Below are positions 58,803 to 64,000 of a stretch of DNA of 64,000 nucleotides, piece after piece. Source of the DNA: Bolinopsis microptera. Lineage: Eukaryota > Ctenophora > Tentaculata > Lobata > Bolinopsidae. The notes under the pieces were generated by a model, which was given only the letters and a program-made list of their open reading frames with translations, was not told the origin of the DNA and ran no database searches. The stretch lies in the NCBI RefSeq assembly GCF_026151205.1, contig NC_087079.1, forward strand, positions 14,260,445 through 14,324,444, given 5' to 3'. Every line of letters begins with the position of its first letter. Within the stretch, counting starts at the first letter, position 1. Made by a program: the position numbers and the translations under genes.

Positions 58803-59749
58803 GTAGGATATATAAATTTGTCAGTATTTATTTGACCAAAACCCATAATCATGTCTCGCTCTCCCAAACAGTGTCTCTCTCTCCCAAACAAAAGGAAATG
58901 ATATTAATTCGAATAATTACCGTCCGCAAATACAAATTGATTATACCGAGAATGAAATCGGACGATTGTAATAGATTAAAAAGATTTGGGCGTGTCCTCA
59001 CATGTGCAACTTTTTGATTTTCAACTTCGAAACTAGCCTTCAACAACACAACAACAACAATATGTTTTTTTTATTTTTTTAAATGTTTTTATAAAATTAT
59101 TCTTCAAAAAAGAACCAGCTTCAATAGCGAATATTTTTATGAAGGAGCAAGGTAGGAAACCTTTCCGGTAGATTTTAAGAATGTTTAAACAATTATTTGA
59201 CGGATGTTACTCGTCTAAATTTCTGACAAGACGCCAAAATACTTTCAGTGCAGCTATCATAGATGGTGTTTAAAAATTGCATATTAAACGCCGGGCTCCC
59301 TGAAACATCTTATGTATATGCAACTCTGAACTCACTGTACCTACCTTGGGTTATGTTATAGTTGTAATATTTTTACTGGTTGAAGTCAAATCCTATCATT
59401 ATTCAGTTATTGGAAGGGTTGAGATTGTGTTCACAGTTCAATTACAAAATAATATATGGCGTGTAGCATTAAGTAGAAGGAATGTCCAATCGTACATATT
59501 TATAACATTTAACCAAGTTTGATGACTTTCGTTGTTCATCATGAAGCATACTTAAGTCTGATCAAGCTGTATTTCCTGTTGCCAGTCGTTACCTGCAGTT
59601 AACCTGTAACAAAATCTGAATATTATTGATAGCACTAATAAGATTAAAGAGACAATTCCGAATCCCTCTATATCTCAGTAACAAAATTGAATGATCAAAT
59701 GTTTTTAAGTCATTCAAAAGTTCAAAGAACGAGGTCTTCTTTATATTAA
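58803..59749. other. Downstream region of the Ly6 gene, last exon not identified
   Basis: AT-rich and without an obvious exon. It may hold a short 3' exon that cannot be told from noise. Confidence 0.35.
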
Positions 59750-60082
59750 CTAGCAGGAACCCGTCAAACCTTTAAGACTGGTGTCAAGGCTCTTTGGTGG
59801 CCGGATCAGTTTCCTACCCTAAAGTCTCCCAGTAAAAATAATTATTACCTATTTAATTCGCGTTTTTGACACCACTTGGGGGTCCAAATTTTGGGTACTA
59901 AAATTCTTATTCCTTGACCGATTTTCGATTTTTTCATGCTGATTTGAAGGCCATTAAAGCATTTGAATCAGTTAAAAAAGTTTCAGTTTTATATCTTGTA
60001 CGGTTTTTGCGGAAACCCGTGTTAAAGTTGATGCCGTGGTGTCAGTAAAATGATGCGGATAAATAAATATATATATATATAA
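59750..60082 (-). mobile_element. Helitron-like unit, third location
   Basis: Reverse complement of the units in 48594-50679: CTAGCAGGAACCCGTC at the left, shared ACACCACTTGGGGGTCC and GTTGATGCCGTGGTGTCAGT inside, and an AT-rich end at the right. Confidence 0.65.
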
Positions 60083-61362
60083 TTCGAAAAATTGAAACAA
60101 ATCAAATTGGCGGGCAAACGATCCGTTTCATGATATGTATAAAAACAATACCAATCATCAGTGCCAAATAGAATAATGAATTGTAGCGTTATGACATGTT
60201 GCTCCTTTATAAAATAATTTTTATCGATCATGAAACATTTTCAAAATTATCAAAATTTACAAAATTTCCAAAAAAACAGTTTATTGTGTCCGTCCCAATT
60301 TTAAAATTGTCTATGAAGTAAGGTAGTAAGATATCTTTGGCTTTTAAAATTGTAAACTTCGTTGGCCTTCGTGTAGTGGTAGAGGAAAATTCTTTACTGA
60401 GTTCCGTGAAGCTGGTAGAATTAGGATCCGTATTTGAGAGTTAATTGTTGATTCTGGTTATCAAACGAGAGCGAGAGTGCTCAACAACGACGAGTCGAAG
60501 GAGCATAACTAATAAATAGTTGTTGTTTGGTTTCCCAAAGAGAGTGCTCGACTGCAGTTAAGCAGGAGCATTATAATTCGAACAATTGAAACAAATCAAA
60601 TTGGCGGGCAAACGATCCGTTTCATGATATGTATAAAAACAATACCAATCATCAGTGCCAAATAGAATAATGAATTGTAGCGTTATGACATGTTGCTCCT
60701 TTATAAAATAATTTTTATCGATCATGAAACATTTTCAAAATTATCAAAATTTACAAAATTTCCAAAAAAACAGTTTATTGTGTCCGTCCCAATTTTAAAA
60801 TTGTCTATGAAGTAAGGTAGTAAGATATCTTTGGCTTTTAAAATTGTAAACTTCGTTGGCCTTCGTGTAGTGGTAGAGAAAAATTCTTTACTGAGTTCCG
60901 TGAAGCTGGTAGAATTAGGATCCGTATTTGAGAGTATTAATTAACTCTCAAATACGGATCCTAATTCTACCAGCTTCACGGAACTCAGTAAAGAATTTTC
61001 CTCTACCACTACACGAAGGCCAACGAAGTTTACAATTTTAAAAGCCAAAGATATCTTACTACCTTACTTCATAGACAATTTTAAAATTGGGACGGACACA
61101 ATAAACTGTTTTTTTGGAAATTTTGTAAATTTTGATAATTTTGAAAATGTTTCATGATCGATAAAAATTATTTTATAAAGGAGCAACATGTCATAACGCT
61201 ACAATTCATTATTCTATTTGGCACTGATGATTGGTATTGTTTTTATACATATCATGAAGCGGATCGTTTGCCCGCCAATTTGATTTGTTTCAATTGTTCG
61301 AATTATAATGCTCCTGCTTAACTGCAGTCGAGCACTCTCTTTGGGAAACCAAACAACAACTA
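60083..61362. repeat. Direct plus inverted triplication: an 848-bp palindrome with an extra copy
   Basis: A segment of about 360 bp occurs directly at 60083-60447 and 60577-60936, then inverted from 60939 onwards. The inverted pair extends outward to about 60514 and 61362 (AACAACTATTTATT edges), centred near 60937 at TATTAATTAA. Differences between copies are very few. The short CGTGTAGTGGTAGAGG phrase has a tRNA box A look but no box B accompanies it. Confidence 0.85.
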
Positions 61363-61771
61363 TTTATTATATATATATATATATATTTCATGGCTGGACT
61401 TCTACACAATAAAAGAAAGCGGTTGTGATTAGATCTTCGAAAGTCTTTGCATCGTTTATTTACATCAATTCTGAGAAATTATATCATTAAAGTAACTACA
61501 ACAAATACGAATCATATACAATTGAGAATAAATACAAACTAAAAGCAGTGGGAAAATCTGATGAACTGAAATTTAAAAAAGAAACTGAAAGCCGTTAAAA
61601 ATGTACTCTTATCTTATCTCTTATCTAAATACTGATAACTGATTCTCGGAAAATCACTTAAAATCACAACAAAAACGTGTAAAATTTATACTTAAGTAAA
61701 AAATGTAATATGCACGTCTCTGGAATAATGGTATAACTAAATAAAATCTACAAAATATACTAAAACTAAAA

Positions 61772-64000
61772 CTAAGCTCCGGCAGATTTTAAAAGTAGAT
61801 GGTTACTATCAAGGGTGTTCATACCCCCAAACCGTTCAAGGGTTTTCAATTGGGTCTGGTAGAACCCCTCTCTAGCTTCCATAGCCTTTTCTTTGTCTGC
61901 TTTACTAATATTAGGCTCAAATACTAAAGCGTCTACTATAATGACAGAAAGGTGCTTACTAAGTGAGGAATTATAGCAGGCTATGGTACTAAAATCTAAA
62001 TCATGATCAATATCTAAAAAATGGTTAACTAATTTACAACTTCTTATACCTTTCTTTATGTGACTCTTATGGTTAGAGAATCTCTTAGGGAGATTTGAGG
62101 TAGTATAACCGACATACGACTGTTTACAAGTCTTACACTCCATTAAATAAATGAGGTTATAACTCTGACAAGATATATACTTAGTTATAGGGAAAACTTG
62201 TTTAGAATGGTGACTACTAAAATTGGAACAGGGGGACAGGAAATTTTGCTTACAAACATAACATTTACCACAAGCATGGCACCCTGGGTCGACAGCCCCG
62301 GGAACCGCCCTTAGACTTTCGGAGTCTGGTTCCTGGATCTGGCTTGCAGTTGTTTCTCTCTCATTATCACAGTTTAAAGTTCCACTGGCACGGTACTTAT
62401 TGTGTAAAAGCATGCCACCGATAGTTTGATTCTTTCGATGACTCACGAATACACTGTCCGCACGTACCAGCTTCTTCAGGGCCGGATCAAGGTTGAGAAG
62501 GTGCTTATACTTATGGATAATGCCCCCCATGTTGGGAAGTGCTGGATTTTGATCCATCACCATGGGTATTAAACAGGCAGTCGACTCATCCTTGTCTTTA
62601 AGGGTATACAAGTTTTTCCTATTAGCTATATCACTAAATTTGTTAAAGGCATCTTCTATAATACTGGAATGATAACCTCGGGCTAGAAGGTAACGTGTAT
62701 AGACCTCTCTCTGCTCCAAGAAGTTAGTGTCTTCACTGTTGTTCTGTCTCACCCGCCTCGCCACTCCAAAAGGTATGTTTTTTACAACATGGTTCCTATG
62801 GCATGACGTGGGGATAAGGTAGCAGTGGGTGTCACTAGGTTTAGAGTAGAGTTTGGTGTGGACAACATCACCAACAGCATAGACATAGGTGTCTAGAAAC
62901 TCAACGCCGTCCCTAGAGTAGTCGTAAGTAAACAAAAGGTTTGGGTGGATACTATTGAGCCATTCCATGAATTGTAATAATTCCTCAACAGTACCGGGCC
63001 AAGCCATATAAATGTCATCACGTAATCTACCCCAGAATGCTGGTCTATGAGGCGGGCCATATTCTAGATCTCCTTCGTTAACTAAAATATCAATCTTATC
63101 CATAGCACAATCAGCATACTCACATGAGTTCTTAGGACCCATCGCTGCTCCACGCTCCTGGCGGTATGTTATACCGTTAAATGAAGCAATGTTGTAATCA
63201 AGAGTAATTTCTAGTGCACTAATAATGCATTCTGTACTAAACAATTGATCACCACTACTCCTTTTATTCAGGTGCTTAGTGCATTGTTGGATCCCCATAT
63301 CCCTAGGAATGTTGGTAAACATGTTAGATATATCGATGGCAACATGTATAACCTCCTTTCCCAACAATATGCTAGACTCGTTCAGGCTATCAATCTTCCT
63401 CAGAAAGTGAGGGGTATCAATAATTCTATAATTCAAAGTAGCCTTCTTCAATTCATACGCAGTCAAGGCAGAAAGGTTTTCAATGTATGAACCACAGCCG
63501 GTGGTAATCATCCTCCCAGGATACAAAGGTGGTTTGTGTGCCTTGGGATTCAGGTACATGTTTCCAGGCTGGTTAAGCTCAGTACATGGAATAACCCACT
63601 CCTTGACCTTCTTGGTCATACCTAATTCATCTTTAAACTCAATTGTCCAATTCGAAATTTTATCAATCAATTCTACAACTAAATCATCTACATTATTTAC
63701 AATACTATATACAGATCTATCATTTAAATGTACACCTATTCGTTGAATATAATCTTCTTCACTAAGAAGGAAGAATCCTACTCCTTTATCGAATGGTCTG
63801 ATTACAATGTCTTTCCAACCTTTGACTTCTTTGAGAGCTGCTCTGATGGGCGCAGCGATGTTATCTGGTGAGACGAATTTCTGAGTTGGCCTGTGGAGGT
63901 CTACTTCTGCTCTGCAGCATTTTATAAATGCCTCAAGTGCAGGGTTTTTACAAGATTCGAAAGTACGTGATGCACCAGTCTTTATAAGACAACGTTCCAT
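61772..64000 (-). CDS. Penelope-like retroelement protein (RT plus GIY-YIG endonuclease)
   Basis: The 742-codon frame is open to the window edge, so its N terminus may lie outside. RT features include PKAHKPPLYPGRM (about residues 152-164), AIDISNMFTNIP with catalytic Asp223, QERGAAMGPKNSCEYAD (281-297), RLRDDIYMAW with Asp328 and Asp329, and FLDTYVY (368-374). A CxxCxxCxxC zinc knuckle (Cys574, 577, 580, 583) precedes the GIY-YIG nuclease: NLIYLMEC, SYVGYTTSNLPKRF (628-641), His660 and the REGF region with Glu711. This RT-zinc knuckle-GIY-YIG order is that of C-terminal-endonuclease Penelope-like elements; Neptune-type is my best guess. The protein reverse-transcribes element RNA at nicked or telomeric ends. 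No stop or frameshift is visible, unlike every other element protein here. Confidence 0.92.
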   Translation of the reverse strand: MERCLIKTGASRTFESCKNPALEAFIKCCRAEVDLHRPTQKFVSPDNIAAPIRAALKEVKGWKDIVIRPFDKGVGFFLLSEEDYIQRIGVHLNDRSVYSIVNNVDDLVVELIDKISNWTIEFKDELGMTKKVKEWVIPCTELNQPGNMYLNPKAHKPPLYPGRMITTGCGSYIENLSALTAYELKKATLNYRIIDTPHFLRKIDSLNESSILLGKEVIHVAIDISNMFTNIPRDMGIQQCTKHLNKRSSGDQLFSTECIISALEITLDYNIASFNGITYRQERGAAMGPKNSCEYADCAMDKIDILVNEGDLEYGPPHRPAFWGRLRDDIYMAWPGTVEELLQFMEWLNSIHPNLLFTYDYSRDGVEFLDTYVYAVGDVVHTKLYSKPSDTHCYLIPTSCHRNHVVKNIPFGVARRVRQNNSEDTNFLEQREVYTRYLLARGYHSSIIEDAFNKFSDIANRKNLYTLKDKDESTACLIPMVMDQNPALPNMGGIIHKYKHLLNLDPALKKLVRADSVFVSHRKNQTIGGMLLHNKYRASGTLNCDNERETTASQIQEPDSESLRAVPGAVDPGCHACGKCYVCKQNFLSPCSNFSSHHSKQVFPITKYISCQSYNLIYLMECKTCKQSYVGYTTSNLPKRFSNHKSHIKKGIRSCKLVNHFLDIDHDLDFSTIACYNSSLSKHLSVIIVDALVFEPNISKADKEKAMEAREGFYQTQLKTLERFGGMNTLDSNHLLLKSAGA

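Noticed and set aside
60380-60440. GTGTAGTGGTAGAGG resembling a tRNA box A
   Set aside because: No box B follows and the sequence does not fold as a tRNA; it is part of the triplicated repeat.
63245-63746. Plus-strand open frames over the Penelope element
   Set aside because: They are antisense shadows of the conserved RT coding frame.

Overview
The window is AT-rich nuclear DNA from an animal, most likely an invertebrate. The two intact genes at the left have GT-AG introns and are animal orthologues: PDCD10/CCM3 and a BRD10 (KIAA2026)-like bromodomain protein. Most of the rest is nested transposable elements. I cannot name the phylum from sequence alone. There are no prokaryotic operons, CRISPR arrays or convincing RNA genes.

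Layout. Positions 1-9400 are the gene-rich part. A 0.73-kb TTAA-flanked palindromic element ends 21 bp before the start codon of a two-exon PDCD10 gene (1317-2106). A 16-exon bromodomain-DDT-WHIM gene follows on the same strand (3140-9365). From about 10 kb the window becomes a stack of mobile DNA. A 20-bp minisatellite is split by element A (10276-16021, 8-bp target duplication). A is split by element B (12064-15219, 6-bp duplication), and B carries about 1.9 kb of CCT-rich microsatellite. Element C (16795-18483, 5-bp duplication) has the same leader and another CCT tract. A, B, C and a truncated second A copy all end in poly-G/poly-C tips. Next come a GC-rich inverted-repeat element (18632-19335) and a Mutator-like element with inverted repeats of about 330 bp (19405-22616), which contains a dead mariner (20636-22115).

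From 25.6 to 34.3 kb two copies of a repeat (R) with a LINE ORF1-like fragment are separated by a truncated second A element. The first R copy is split by a 3.3-kb long-inverted-repeat element carrying a two-exon cysteine-rich gene fragment. From 34.5 to 56 kb there are three members of a TA-flanked family (F1-F3), a 29-bp minisatellite, a processed PLAT-domain pseudogene, a hAT fragment, a perfect tandem duplication with Helitron-like ends, and many small insertions. Several insertions can be proved because an empty paralogous site is also in the window. From 53 to 57.5 kb lies a dead RNase-H-bearing LINE split by F3 and by a 151-bp MITE. A probable Ly6/uPAR-domain gene starts at 58099. The right edge holds an uninterrupted 742-codon Penelope-like retroelement ORF (61772-64000, minus strand) running to the window end.

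Only PDCD10, the BRD10-like gene, the Ly6 gene (3' end not found) and the Penelope ORF look functional. Identities and repeat similarities were judged by eye. Family names rest on recognised motifs, termini and target-site duplications, not on database searches.
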